Positions 21,301 through 33,946 of a DNA stretch of 64,000 nt are shown here, one piece after another (position 1 is the first letter of the stretch; each line of letters starts with the position of its first letter). The position numbers and the translations under genes are program-made. This DNA is from Phymatolithon calcareum (taxonomy: Eukaryota > Rhodophyta > Florideophyceae > Hapalidiales): assembly GCA_977006965.1 (NCBI GenBank), contig OZ345380.1, forward strand, positions 1,426,001 through 1,490,000, read 5' to 3'. A model generated the notes under the pieces. It ran no database searches. It saw only the letters and a program-made list of their open reading frames with translations, and was not told the DNA's origin.

Positions 21301-22797
21301 AAAGGGAAATTCGAACACGCCTTCAGAGAAAGCAGAAGCTTCGAAGAAACAAAGACACTCGCCTTCTGTCCGCCCCACGTGTACCCTGTTGACACCCTTC
21401 CTGTCAGCGCCGCGCACTTAAGAGCCGCCGCGGCTGCGGCGTATGGCGCATCGGGTATCCACACATCGCTTCTTGCACTCGGGTTTCACAAAGCTTCACG
21501 CAATCCTGAACGACTTGGGCATCTGCTAGCACTGCGCAACTCTCGGCGGCAGTTGGGTGGGACCACTCTCGATGCACGCGTCGTCAATGCACGCGTCGCC
21601 AATGGAACCACCACCGCGGTGCTCGCGCCGTAGTCGCGTCGCGTTCGTGGACTCGCCGCAGCCGTGGGGCACTGTCGCACCCTCTCTGGAAGAAATGGTT
21701 GTCTCCCCTGGAAGCGGCGGCGGTACATTCACCCTCTGCGCCGCCCGCTCGCTCCCAGACCTTGAGCGTAGGGTCACCGCTCATTTGCGCACCTCCCGCG
21801 ATGAGACGGCGGATCAGAAATCGGAGACAATGGCATTACGCGACAAGTTCGGGCTCTTTCTCAGCGTCTGCTCGCTGCTGGTATCTGTACAATACTTTAT
21901 CCCACGCACACTCTAGACCTTGACTACCATCGGTCTGTCCGTTGCTTTGTCGTTCGAGAGGATGAGGAATTGGATGTGAATTTTTTGGGAATTTTTCTTA
22001 TACACACTCTCGTTGCCACCGGTCTTTGTACAGATGCTACGGCGACTGTCAACGCTTTTCAAGGCTGTTGTGAACATAGTTTTTTCAACCTTACTCTTGC
22101 TTTCTCTTTACTACATATCAATTGCGTTCTTTCTACGGATTTGTCTTGCAGACTTTTCTTTGCTAGAACTCACTGCAAGCACACTAAATATCACATAAAA
22201 GTTATTCCACAGTATACCGTCCCGTCAAACTCAGTGAAGTAGCGGACGGCACGCAGTTGGATCTAAAAGGTCATATCAATTCACACCCATGTACTAAACC
22301 ATACAAATCAAAGTGTATCTCACTCTAGAGCAGCCTCGCAGCGCTTTGGCCAGATGTGCAAGTTGTGCGATCCCCCTCATCAACTCTCTGACTACAGACG
22401 CCCTGACTCTTGGAAGGTAGAGTTCGACCTTCTTGACGTGCCCTTGAAAAGGAAAATGACTGTGCTATGAGCATCTCACTTTCCATGCCAAAATCAAAAC
22501 AGCGCCTACTGGGCAGTGTTGTGCAACATGCTCCCGCCGCGGTCACTATCACCAGTGCACTCGCAAACACGATAGGCACACTGCGTCTTGTCGAGTGCCA
22601 CTCACGCGAAATATCTCACAAGTACTCAATTCCGTTCTAGAATTCCATTTTTGAAATATCTGCAGCAAAGGCCGCCCTTGTCGCGAAGTCAGTGGAAGGT
22701 GGAAGGTGGAAGGTGGACGCAGTCGAGAATTTAGTCGGGGATTGTCCGACTTGCCCTGCCGGACGCATCGCGAAAATGCCAGGTAACGATGAGCATG
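18391..22797. other. 4.4-kb gene-poor stretch
   Basis: No ORF with recognisable domains. Candidate ORFs overlap in both strands near 19.7-20.0, 20.25-20.6, 21.2-21.9 and 22.0-22.2 kb without a clear winner. A perfect 20-bp palindrome (GATGTGCTCATGAGCACATC) lies at 21020-21039. A short GGTGGAAG-type tandem run lies near 22690-22713. Confidence 0.5.
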
Positions 22798-22803
22798 CGT
22801 GTA

Positions 22804-22891
22804 CACGTGGCACATCCACATTGGCACGACAAAAGCATTAAAAATTTAGTGCTTTAATGCTTTTGTTGTGCCAATGCGGAGGTGCCACGTG
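22804..22891. repeat. Fold-back hairpin, 39-bp arms, upstream of the BTB gene
   Basis: Arms 22804-22842 and 22853-22891 are inverted copies with about 3 mismatches around a 10-nt loop. Both ends carry CACGTG. A second small inverted repeat (ATGATAGC/GCTATCAT) follows at about 22898-22920. It is either a tiny foldback element or a promoter structure, 190-270 nt before the BTB-BACK start codon. Confidence 0.75.
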
Positions 22892-23076
22892 TGCGATATG
22901 ATAGCGATAATTGCTATCATAGCTTAGTTTGACGTCACTTCAGATTTTCGCAGCATCTTCCCGCGAGGGTATTCCTCCCGCATTGCATCTTGTTCGTCCC
23001 CGACTTCTCGCATATAAGCGGGAGACGAATCTGCGAGAAGAACACTTGCCTCCACAGTCTTGGAAAACGCAGTAAC

Positions 23077-25172
23077 ATGCGCCCAAGGCGTAAGCGCACC
23101 CGCGCGGGGGACGCCGCGCCTGTTGCTGAAGCCGGTGCATCTGAAGCACAGTACGCTTTGCTCGTCCTTTGTTAATCGTTTAGTTTCAAGCATTTCTCCG
23201 CTCGGTGTGCTAACTTGCTCTCTGTGTCGTTTCTCTATGAATGTACAGGCTTGCTCAGAAAGATCAGTCGCGTTCGAGCGACCGTGATGCGGTGGCCTCG
23301 GCTGATCAATCATCGGCACCCCGCTCCCGACAGGGCTCGAAGCGGCAGCGCCTCCGCACCACTCTCCCTCCGCGCGACACTGGGCGCAATCGTCGTGCTT
23401 TCTATGTAGAGGAGCAGGAAGTCGATCAGGTCCTTGATGGGTCCAATGAAGTCCCCACGCCTGACAATCCTCGTTCTCAAGAAAACACCCATGAGGAGCA
23501 CAAAATCGATGTTGTCGACGTGACGAACATGCCCGACGGCACTGTGCATGCAATGGACATCAACGATGCTTCCCCTCTTTCTGCGGCAGTGGGCCAGTCG
23601 ATTGTCGAGAACGCTGGAGGGCACGACCAAGGAGCCGCCGAGGGGGACGATCATACTCCTCATCGGGATCAGAAGAGCGGTGAATGTGGGGAAGGAGATG
23701 CAAGCGGGCATGTGAACCAAGGTGGTAACGCTGTGCCCAATGAAAAAGGGGGGGATGAAGGAAAGGAAGAAGCGGTCGAGACGGACGAGGTGATGGATGG
23801 CGAGACGGCAAACCGCTCGCTTGCAACGCACCCCTCCCCGCTTAGGAAAAGCGCCGTGCTTGAGACGCAAAATGAGCAAGCCCCGCTTCGCACGCAAGCC
23901 CTTCTCGAACTCTTGCGCAATGACGAGGCGCTTTGTGATGCAGTGATTGTCGTCGGCGGTCATGAGCTGAAGATTCATAGGGCTATAGTCGCACCATTGA
24001 GCCCGTACTTCTCCGCTGCTTTGTCTGGAGGGTTTTGTGAGGCTCGAGATCGTCGACTGGTCATTGGCGATGCATCTCCCGAGGCGATGTCCATTATACT
24101 CGACTATGCTTATGGCGTGGAGATTGAGGAGGAATTGAGCATGAAACCAGAGTTGGCTCTTGAAGTGTGGAAGCTCGCCCATCGGTTTGCTGTTGACGTA
24201 CTGCGTGGAATCGCGGCGCGGGAGGCATTATCCGGAGTCAGTGTTGAAAGTTCTATTCGATTTTTCAGAGAGGCAGAGGTTTATGGCTCTGAGAAGGAGA
24301 CTGAGGTCATGTTTATTTTTATCGCTCGCAACTTTTTTGAGATCTCGCAGAGTTGCGAAGAGTTTTGTGACTTGAGTTTTGAATTCTTGTTGGATTTCCT
24401 GTGCTCGAAGGAACTAATTGTGTCCGAGTGGGAAAAGTTTCAGGGGATTATGGAATGGGTGAAAGGCGATTTGGACCAGCGCACTCGACTCTTGTATGAC
24501 CTCTTGCATTATGTCAGATTCCCGCTTTTGAAAGATGACTGGATACGGAGTGGGATGAAAGACGTTGAACTGTTGCCGAAAGATGTTCTGTCGAAGGCGA
24601 TGATGCAAGGTCAGCATAGCGGGCACCTCACACAAGGGTACATGATGGAGCTAGTCGATCAAAGCGAAACGAGGCTGAAGAATCTTCAAGGATGGCCTCG
24701 CGGAACCGAGTTCATGATGGGAATGCGATGCAATAAGGATGGTATGACTCCTAAAAAGGAGACGCCGTTTTACTTTGAACTTCTTCATTGGGTAATCTCT
24801 GCTCGTATCGTCAACTGCGTTCACGGAATCACTCTCGATTTCGAGTTTGAGCAACGCGTGCGTGGTGCATCGATTCTTGATGAACTCAATTTCGAGGAAG
24901 ATATTCAACAGCACGAGTTCATGATACACGTTCGGCTTTGTTCAGGTGGTCAAGTGCCAGAGGAGAATCTGTGGTTCAAGACGCCCAAAACCAGGGGTGG
25001 AAAAGCACGTTTGATTCTGATGGAGAAAGAGGTCGCTTCGGTGTACTTCAAGGATAGAGGTCGAGCGATGGACATGCTTGTTGCAATGCAATGCCGCAAA
25101 AAGATCAAGTTGTGGGCTAGAGGGGTACGCGCAGGAGGCAGGGGACACATGGGCCTTGGGCCTGCAGATTAG
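23077..25172 (+). CDS. BTB-BACK domain protein (putative CUL3 substrate adaptor)
   Basis: Two exons: 23077-23150 and 23249-25172, with a 98-nt intron (donor GTACGC, acceptor TGTACAG). Splicing joins exon 1 (MRPRRKRTRAGD...) in frame to LAQKDQ and gives 665 aa. Residues 1-230 are acidic, low-complexity and probably disordered after a basic, NLS-like start. The BTB/POZ domain is about 243-345 (DAVIVVGGHELKIHRAIVAPLSPYF). It is followed by a BACK-type helical region about 355-455 and a C-terminal region of about 150 aa that resembles no repeat I recognise; no Kelch repeats are seen. BTB-BACK proteins usually bring substrates to Cullin-3 ubiquitin ligases. An ATG at 23241 overlaps the acceptor and would give a 643-aa version. 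The spliced start is preferred because the donor, acceptor and frame all agree. Confidence 0.8.
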
Positions 25173-25474
25173 TAAGCACCCCGGTCCTCATGCATCACAG
25201 GAACCAGAAGGCAACGCAGAAATACTTGGCAAGAGGCCCGTTTTGCTTGGAACAGGTAGATGACACCTTGAACTGCAACACAAGCAGTAGGAAGCATCAT
25301 GCCGACTTGAGGAGTTCATAACCTTGCCTGATTTGTATTGCTCTTGTGGACGATCCGCGCCGCTTTAGTTCCAGAAGCTTTTGTTTGCGAGCATGCTCGA
25401 TGATTTTATTTTACGTAGCAGAGCCAGTTGGTGTGCCATGTGCACACCCATAAGGCAAGAGCCAGACTAATGTA

Positions 25475-27550
25475 GCTTATTTTGTTCTGAAAAACAGTAC
25501 ACCGCTTCTGCCTGTTCCTAGTGCCTATTTTACGGAAATTTTCCCTCAATTGAGGGGAGAGATTCATTTAATTTTTTGCTCATGAAAGTTACCCGCTATC
25601 AAGCGCATCAACGGCGCCAAGCTCATAGATGTCTTCAGCATGCTTAGTGAAGCAGTTCCTAACAGTAGATGTCGCTAATGTATATTGTGGCACTATCAAG
25701 CGTATTACATTGTGAGAACACAATGGTCGAGTTCTTGCATTTTCAAACTCTGCAGTTGTTTTGCACAACAAAAGTAGTCATCATGACCTCTGCAGTCATC
25801 CTTTTACTTTTCTTAGGGGTAACGTGGCGTCCAACACTGCTCTCGAATGCAAATGTACGCTCTGACGCGACTGAACGTCGACAAGTAATGTGCGTGTCAA
25901 ATGCTATCGATGACTTGCTCTCCCGGCACTTCAAAACCCTTCACTGCGTCATGTGCTGCTGACACTCTGCACGGTCACCAGAGAATAACAGCCAGCTAAA
26001 AACCTAGAAAATCGCCAGAAGAGTTAGATGGTCCCTATGAACTATAGGCGCACTTGTTGAATCTCTGCAGAGTCAGCACTCATCAAGTATGAATCCACAC
26101 ATGCAATGCGCCTTATACCGGCATACGCGGCCACAAGAAAGCACAAAACTGACATTCCGTGGGCCATCTCGCCTTCAAAATCTGTTTGACACAGTGTGCT
26201 TTCTGTGGTCATTCGTCGGATCGACATAATCTTGACCGAGGTGACCAGCGGTACTGCGCAGAGTACATGTCGCCTAATTCGCTTGATTGCACTCTAAATG
26301 AAATCAACTGGAGGTATACGGCCACCGGCATCCCTGTTTTGGAAGAAGAAGGGCCGGGGAAATACTTCTTCGGCCTGGCAGGCTTCTAGAAAGCGCTCTC
26401 AGCGCCGAACTCAACTCTTGCATGAGAACGAGTATTTCGAAAAACTTAATAGGCTCTGTCACTGTAGTCTCTTTTCGCCCCTTTCTTCTCAGCTTAGCAG
26501 ACGTCGAAGCAGCAAGTTTTCGCAGGTAACTTGGGGAAACATCGTCACCACGCAATCGTACTTCGAATGAAGTCCAATACCACAATTCTCGGATAAGAAG
26601 TCTCCGTTTAGAGTGCGAAGTTTCCGCAACTGAGAGTAAAATCGTCCCTAAAACCGACATAGAACTTCCGCATGTACCTTGGCACCCAATGAGCGCACGT
26701 ATTCGGCTCGCGGTCGGGCGTGATGACATCAAGTTCCCGGTGCGATGTTTGGTCTCAAGGGCCCTGTAAGACTTAGGCAAGAGTGCTCGGAAGAGGGCGT
26801 TTAGAGCTTCTGAAGGTTGTATAGAAGCTTGTGTGTCCTTCTGAGGAGCATGTGATCGCAGCTGTAGACGATAAACAGGAGTTTCGCGATGAAGGTTGGG
26901 AAGGATGAACAATGTAAGCAAGCCTGGGCGGTACCGCGCTTTGCCGGTGTTGGCTCGGTTCAAGCTGCTCAGAGTCTGGAATGTCATCGTCAGCGTTCTC
27001 TGCCTTGACGTTGACAATGTGGACTGCCTTAATCTTAGTCTTCTTCAATAGATGACGAATCAGAACCCATTTCAAGTGATGTGACATACTCGCGCGACCA
27101 TTGATTTTTCCCCGAGTACATTCTGCACCATACCACTCACCTTTTTTTACTTCGAAATGGCTCCGTATAGTCTGGAGCACTCTGCAAGACCGCTTACCGA
27201 TGCTTCCCTGGTGTGTACTGATGTACGGACCGCGCGCGGCAGGTGTTTTTCTCCTGGAATGGCAGGTCTGGTACTTTTGAGTGACCAACATATTTTCGTT
27301 GCCAGCGCCGAACGAAGCAAATTTAAGGTAGTAGTGTGGATACTACTCGCACAGAATATGAGTCAGGCTTTACGAATATGGCGTGAGCGATCTGTTTCGA
27401 AGTTGCTTTATGGATTTTTCGAGCTTTCAAATCGCCCCTCAATTGAGGGGGTTCGTAAAATAGACACTAGTCCGTCCAGAATGTTTTTTGTCTGCTATTG
27501 AAGCTTATTTTGTTCTTAAAAAAGAGTGCACCGCCTCTGCCTGTCCCAAG
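25475..27550. repeat. Region bounded by paired direct and inverted repeats
   Basis: A block of about 46 bp (GCTTATTTTGTTCT...) at 25475-25520 recurs in direct orientation at 27503-27549, roughly 85% alike. A second motif, a CCCTCAATTGAGGGG palindrome joined to TATTTTACG and CTAGTG, occurs at about 25517-25557 and inverted at 27435-27471. The interior has overlapping minus-strand ORFs (26304-27017 and 26773-27291) with no recognised domain. It may be a decayed transposon of unknown type. Confidence 0.45.
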
Positions 27551-30500
27551 TCCGTCTTGAGTGTTTTTTCGTCTTCTCTATTGCGGGGAAGAAATTGCTC
27601 ACTCGGAAGCTTACTTAGCGTTGTGAAAAAAGGTACTGCTCTAGGTTTCTCTTGACAAGACTTGCCGACTAGTCGACGTTCTAAGCGGCGTAGGAACTTC
27701 CCTCGTGAAGTCGTGTGGCCACTGCAGAGTATCAACATACGGTGGACAGTCGTTCGCATCAAATCGGCAAAACTTGTTCAGTGGCTCTTGTGGAGTTTTC
27801 TCCTCCCCTTCTTGGTTCTCGAGGAATAGCGCAATCAGCTGAGCACAGACCTGATGAGGTGGTGAATAATCCTTTCGCCATGTTTGTGCGAAATATTTCA
27901 CCCGACCTCCCGAGCCGGACGCCGCCGCGCCCGACCCCCACCAGCGGTTCCACGACGGACAGCGCCGCGCGCATCGTTAGAGGAACCGTCTAGTGAGACG
28001 TGGAGTCGACTCCTACACGTCGCCGCATGGCAAGTCGCAATCACTCGTGGTCAGAATGCCCTCTACATTCGTTGCTTCATCAGATGCCACAGTTTCCAAT
28101 CATGTCAGCGTACATCCATGGCAGTCCATCTAGCTCGTCTATGCAGCTGCAGACATTCGGAAACCGTCGAAGTGAACTGCGGTAAGCAATTGGGATTTTT
28201 ACAAGCTCTTCCAGTGGATGGCCAGTAGCAAAACTTCCGCGCCATTAGATGAACACACCGAATCAGCTGTTAGTTCCACTTTAACTACCTACTGTGCGCC
28301 CATTAATACTGACAGATTGAGAATATCTCCATCTCCAACGGCACTAATACTCGCTGCTTCGATGTAACTGGGGTGGCTTCATACACGTGCACGCCTTCGT
28401 CACCATGTTACGCAGGATAATATTCGGTGGCTTCCGTGTCCACTTGAGAAGCGTGAGCGTGGGCCTGTTTCCGTGCTCGAAAATTGAGACGAATCGAACA
28501 CCCACAAACTCACGATGCAGCATCCTTCGCCCCACTTCAATGAGAGGGGTTCGCCATTTCGTAGGGTGTAGATGAAATCTTGTTCCTTCACGCTAGCCTC
28601 CGTCCAGACATCCATGTGAGCCAGTTGCGCTGCATTACGCGTGCAAATTAAATCCTCTGCTGTCGCTCGCTTCTCGTCTCCACAGAATATTTTTTGGATT
28701 TTTTTGACCATGCATCTGAAAAATATACCACGGTTCACTTCCGGTCACGGTCAGTAGATGTGGCAAGATACCCGACATTTGTTTTTTGTTCTCCCTGTAT
28801 ATTTGCGTTATGGGTAAGATGCTAGGCATTCAACAAGAGCCTTACCGTTCAAATGCCGTAGCTCCTCTGCTTGGGCAAGATGCATTAGCGAAGATTTGTC
28901 AAGATTGCTTGTTCGATTCATGCGAAGGAAGAATTGATTTACACTCCGACTAAGCACCTAAGATTCCTCGTTTTTGAGGTATGGTGTAGTACTAGCAGAA
29001 ATAAGAAGAAAAGGGAGCAGCAACGGATAGTGTGAATAGATAAATGGGTCCAGTTCGCGATATGTTGTGCGTACAAGAAGTAGTAGCTCCGACAAACCGT
29101 AATGAAGCAATCAAAGAACGTTTCTCTGTAGACGGTCTTGAACATTCCTAACACTCCTGCTCGTGAGGCACTGTAAGTTGTTATGTTCCCAAGGAAATAT
29201 CGCATTCCAGATGTCTTAAACACTACAATCAGTCCATTAAATATGCTCGCCAAAGGTGAGGCAAAAATGGAACTCAAATTAGCTGCAGAGATTTCAGACA
29301 AGGCTTAAGACATTGAATTAGCTTTACCAATGCGGTCGACGCCCAGTTTGCGATCCTACGAACTACGCTGGACTAGAGTAGAATTACTTCGTAGGGTCTG
29401 TGTTTTACAAGGTTCCTTCGCCCGTAAGCACCATCTCGCCGGCGCGTTTTCCAAATTTCATTCATTCAGCTTCGTGCCGCCCGAGTCCACCATTCGAAGA
29501 TATTTGTAAGGGCTGAACATTGTATCACCGCATATAGCGACTTCTGTCTCAAGTCCAGAGGCTGATGTGCTTTCCATAGCATTCGAAGTCGCACAGAACA
29601 ACTCGTTCACCCATCGTGCGTTCCAGTAGAGCTAACAATGAGCATGGCGGAGGAATTTGGGAATCACAATCGAGAACATATGGCAGCCCTGTAGAATGGG
29701 GAAGAATAAATACTGAAAGGCAAAAGACGACGTCTGCTATACAGCAAAACCATTCTCGAGAACTGTGTCGTTAAGGGCCTCAATGAGTGTGAAGTCATCT
29801 TTTGCGGTAATTTCAACGAAACCGGACCATGCGGATGTAGGGGTTGGGAGGCTCGAGTCGGATGCTGAGCCGAGCCTCCGGCATCGGGTCGACGACATTG
29901 CGGTCGATTACGAGCCTGGAACATCACGGGAAGCTTGTATACATGCTCCACATCACGGTGCCCAGACGCAGACGTCGAGTGTGTGGCGAGGAGGGGATCG
30001 ATGACAAGAAGGAAGGAAAGGTTTTGGGCGGCAGACTGAAAGCAGGGTTGAGCACGGAGGCCGGCGTTGGGGTCCACGGTTGGGCGACAGTCAGATGTTG
30101 GCGTAACATAGACGATAATTGTCTTCCCCACGCGTATCTGTGACCTACATCCGTGCAGGGTTACCGGGACGCTGTTCGGCAACTCCGCAAGAGGTCACAA
30201 AACAGCGTTGAATGGCGGCATTGTATTTCCCTGTGCTAGTGGCCCTTGAATCGTCAGCCTAGTTACGCGCAACACGACAGAAAAAGTCCAAAAAGTTGTC
30301 AACCGTCTCCCACTGTACGTTCGCTAACAGTAAACCTTGCGCCCGCTTGCATTCAACTCACCGATTTTTGCCCATCGGTCATGAGAAAGAATGTGGGGAC
30401 CAAAATTGGTCTACAACAGCAACTGCTGAGCTTCAGACGGCAGAATTTTTGTCGCAATTAATTCCGATGTTTCTACAAACACTGGAGAGATGTTTCGCAC

Positions 30501-31188
30501 TCTCTCACAGAAACTGATGATCGTCATACAAGCATGCAGACGAGACATCAAGTTCCATCCTTCAACGGCACGATTTTTAATTGAGATGTTAATTATTTCA
30601 TGATTAACTTCAGTAGCCATTGTATTCCGACTTCCCATGAGAGAATGAACAGGAAAAGATTCTTGCAATATAGTTCCCACGCAGACCGTTTCAAGGACAA
30701 GATGTCAAGAGAGAGTACGAGGTGGAGATCGTGAACAACCATTTTTTGTCAGCAATTTCGTAGAGCCGCACCGACACTGATCATCTAGGTTAATTTTTTG
30801 AAAATGTTATGTTCGGTTGCGAAGAGGATCCCGATGTCGTTGAGCTCAATTTTTAACCGTGCAAAATTTCTTGCTGACAATTTACAGACGTTTCGCCTCC
30901 TTGCAATCTTCCTGCACCTCAAAGGAAATACGTTCATCGAACAATTGTCAGCATGCCCACCCTCCAGCTCATCGATTACAACAGTAACTTCCTCCTTGGC
31001 ATCAACGATCTACCACTGGCACTCTTGTCACTGAGAGCCACGCATACATTACGCTACCCGTCGCCCCCGGTCCATCGTCAGTAACACAGCTTGTGAATAG
31101 GTACACCGGGATGCGATCAAATTCATTGCATTTGTGAAGTGACGCTCAATCTGTTGAGTCATTTATCAAGTCTGCCGCATTATAATCC
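27551..31188. other. Gene-poor stretch, no gene assigned
   Basis: Only short or mutually overlapping ORFs. A possible exon near 28317-28414 (frame reading ISNGTNTRCFDVTG) and a possible donor near 28182 were seen, but no complete model could be built. GC-rich ORFs overlap on both strands at 29.7-30.2 kb. Confidence 0.4.
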
Positions 31189-32628
31189 ATGAATATCCAG
31201 GACATGTTTACCAACGCCCAGACTGACGACACTGCGGGATGGGAAGAATTGAACGCATTTATTGCGCAGGCTACCGAAGAAGGCAATCTGACCAATTCCA
31301 CAACCGGTATACTCGAGGAAGACGTAACATCGAGTGGATGTGCGGAATCGGATGTCAATGTCAAGTTCAAGATGGGTGAAGAATCGCAACATTCTAATAC
31401 TCCTGTTGCAACTACTTCTCGAGAACATAACTCACTTTATCGGGACTGCGTTCTAGCCATTTCTAAACGGGGAACCTATGATGTACCACATGCGTTAAAG
31501 CCCAAGAATCCAGAAGTGAAGAGCACTGAAAAGCTTGACGACAAGTTTCTCCCCAACTCGACGTTAGACATTTCACCAAGTATTCTATCGAACAATGCCG
31601 CAAGCAGTCCCACAGCAACGCGAATGCTATTCTCGTTGAACTCACGCACAAGTAACACCTTAGGTACACCTAACAGGAAGCCTACTCCTAACAAGGCCAC
31701 AAAGAAACAATTCAAATGCACAGAGCCGAACTGCGGTAAAGTTCGTCCAGTTCACCCTGCTGTTTCATATCTCTTGTTTCTCTGCTCTGACGTATTGTTC
31801 CTTTACTTGTACAGGTTTTTGAAAGGAGATACAACCTCAAGGTGCATACCCGTAAGTATCGCATCGCCCCCACACTTTGCAAATATTACGCCCCTGCTCT
31901 GCCCCGCCTGAGTGCGTCTTACTGACTTGCCAATTCTGCCCGTGCAAACTTTCTGATGACCACTTTTCACAGGTCGCCACACGGGTGAGACCCCATACCA
32001 CTGCACGAAGCTCGATGAAGGCTGTATGGCACGGTTTCGCTGGCGTTCCTCGCTGCGGCATCATATGAAAACAATTCACAACGACGTCGGCGGACCGATA
32101 ATGAAATGCACTTCTGCACAGCACGCTGAATTATTCACCACGGTTCTGCCTCCATCCGCGGGGCTCCACATGCTATCTGCATCGCACCGGATCGCATCCA
32201 GCAGAGCACTTGACCCTGTCGTCGCAAGCCCAAGCACTACCCCTCGGAGCACTGCTTACGGTGACGCATGTAGCGACGAAAAGAATGGTGAAGATAACAA
32301 GGCGTACTTATCCCCTGTGACGGAGACTCCGCCGCAGCGCGAGTGTGAACTGAAGCAGGTCGTGCAGCCGGCACTGCGGTATATCTCGCGCGACGCGGAT
32401 GATGACGTGCATTTCGCGTCACCTTTGTCTGACCTTGTGGCGCCGCGCGATTTGGATGATGACGATGAGGGTGGGGTTGGAGATGCCCTGTTTGAGGGCG
32501 TGGTTCGAAGTGGGGTGCAGAAAGGGGACGGTGGATGGGATAACGCGGATATTGGCAAGGTATGGAACTCACCGGTGCGGTCGCGATGCAGCAGTGCTGT
32601 GCCTGTGCTTGACAAGGAGTTTTTTTGA
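31189..32628 (+). CDS. C2H2 zinc-finger protein, three exons
   Basis: Exons 31189-31740, 31815-31851 and 31973-32628; introns of 74 nt (donor GTTCGT, acceptor TGTACAG) and 121 nt (GTAAGT...TTTCACAG). The spliced product is 414 aa. The splices rebuild two adjacent fingers: CTEPNCGKVFERRYNLKVH-TRRH, then a TGETP linker, then HCTKLDEGC followed by the RWRSSLRHH...H half. Intron 1 falls inside finger 1 and intron 2 just before its last His. The N-terminal 175 residues are Ser/Thr/Asn-rich. The C-terminal 190 residues are acidic (DLDDDDEGG) and lack other domains. It is probably a sequence-specific DNA-binding regulator in the nucleus. Finger 2 has an enlarged Cys-Cys spacing (six residues), so its metal binding is less certain. 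Confidence 0.8.
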
Positions 32629-32945
32629 GTTCGCCTTGCTAGTGAAATGGAAGATGGACATTATCTGACTGTACATAATAAGGCGCGGATTTGTGCGGAA
32701 TGAAATTTTAAATGAGCTAGTCAAAAGCGCTAAACTATGGACAGAGATACATTCATTACATCTTTAGACATGCTTCTTCTCTTTAGAAAGAGAAGAAGCA
32801 AGTTCAACAATATGATTGTCAACATGATTGCCACACACATGCCCTGCATGGTGGCGAGCATGATGCGTCATGGAAAATTGGCCAATTCCCCCTAGCATGA
32901 GAAGCAGAAGAAGAGTTTATGCAAGTAGAGTCCGTTGGGGTAAAA

Positions 32946-33643
32946 TCATGTAAGTTTACGGATGACACGAGCCGGGTTTCCCACGGCAAGCGAATATGGT
33001 GGAATGCTTTTGGTAACGACAGAGCCAGCACCAATGACACAACCATCGCCAATGGTGACATTCGCCAGAACAATGACGGATCCACCTATCCAAACCTTAT
33101 TTCCGATGCGGATCTCGCCAGCAGATTCGACCTCAAGCACGTGACGACTATGCGAGTCCAGCGGATGTGTGGCGGTATACAGATGGACGGACGGACCGAG
33201 TAAGACATCACTTCCGATATATATTCGCGCGCTGTGGACAATCAGAATGCGGTTAGAGGTTCACTCAAGTAGACGAGTTTGAAAACAGTTACATGCATGT
33301 ATGCGGCGTACCAGTCGAGAAAAACGCAGTCAAAATTGGCGTAAAAATTATCACCGACGAAGATATTACTGCCATAATCGAATCGGAACGGCGGTTCAAT
33401 GACGACATCTCTCCCCGCATTCCCAAGCATCTGACTCAAATGCAGGGCACGCTGCACGAGATCGGGACCGTTACCCAGGGCGCCGTTGTAGTGGCGTGCA
33501 AGGCGTTTTGCCTCGGCACGCAGAGCAGTGAGGTACGGTGTGAGCGAGTGGTACGGCTGACATGCGATCATCTTGTCCCATTCCTCGACACCTTCAAGAT
33601 CCTTTCCGACCGGTTGTCGCGTAAGCGCGCGTTCCTCCGCCAT
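32946..33643 (-). CDS. Maltose/galactoside O-acetyltransferase (LbH fold)
   Basis: Two exons on the minus strand: 33643-33312 and 33231-32946, with an 80-nt intron (donor GTACGC, acceptor CCACAG). The spliced protein is 205 aa, normal for the Maa/NodL/LacA family. The N-terminal Mac domain ([13 protein letters not shown]...) is followed by left-handed beta-helix hexapeptide repeats. The splice restores [20 protein letters not shown], then YTATHPLD with the catalytic-type His, and the end is [10 protein letters not shown]. These enzymes move acetyl from acetyl-CoA to a sugar hydroxyl. The physiological acceptor is unknown. No targeting peptide is evident, so a cytosolic location is inferred. 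It is convergent with the zinc-finger gene (317 bp gap). The family is mostly bacterial and fungal, so ancient transfer is possible, though the intron shows full domestication. Confidence 0.88.
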
Positions 33644-33946
33644 AAAAACCTGATCTTCACTACAAGAGTTTTAAAGCTGCTTGCTTTATTGAAGGAGGTG
33701 TCCACTGGGAAGTAAGGTAAGCATGGGAGGTTGCGGTATGAATCAGATTCAGATGCGTCTTCCCCGCATCCAGCCACGTGTCTCATGTTCGGAAGGATGT
33801 CGAGCAGGTCACCTAGTATCGAAAATTGTTGCCGAAGTCGACTGTCCACACTTCCGCCACGCGGTTCGGTTCGCTCGCCACGACACTGACTGACTGACTG
33901 ACTCGCGTTCATCCACAACTGAAAATATCATTAAATCCTACAACAC

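Noticed and set aside
26304-27291. Two overlapping minus-strand ORFs of 237 and 172 aa
   Set aside because: Different frames, no recognisable motif and located inside a repeat-bounded block.
28317-28414. Possible exon reading ISNGTNTRCFDVTG
   Set aside because: No compatible downstream exon or start could be joined.
29664-30182. 172-aa minus-strand ORF in a GC-rich patch
   Set aside because: A plus-strand ORF overlaps it and neither shows family features.
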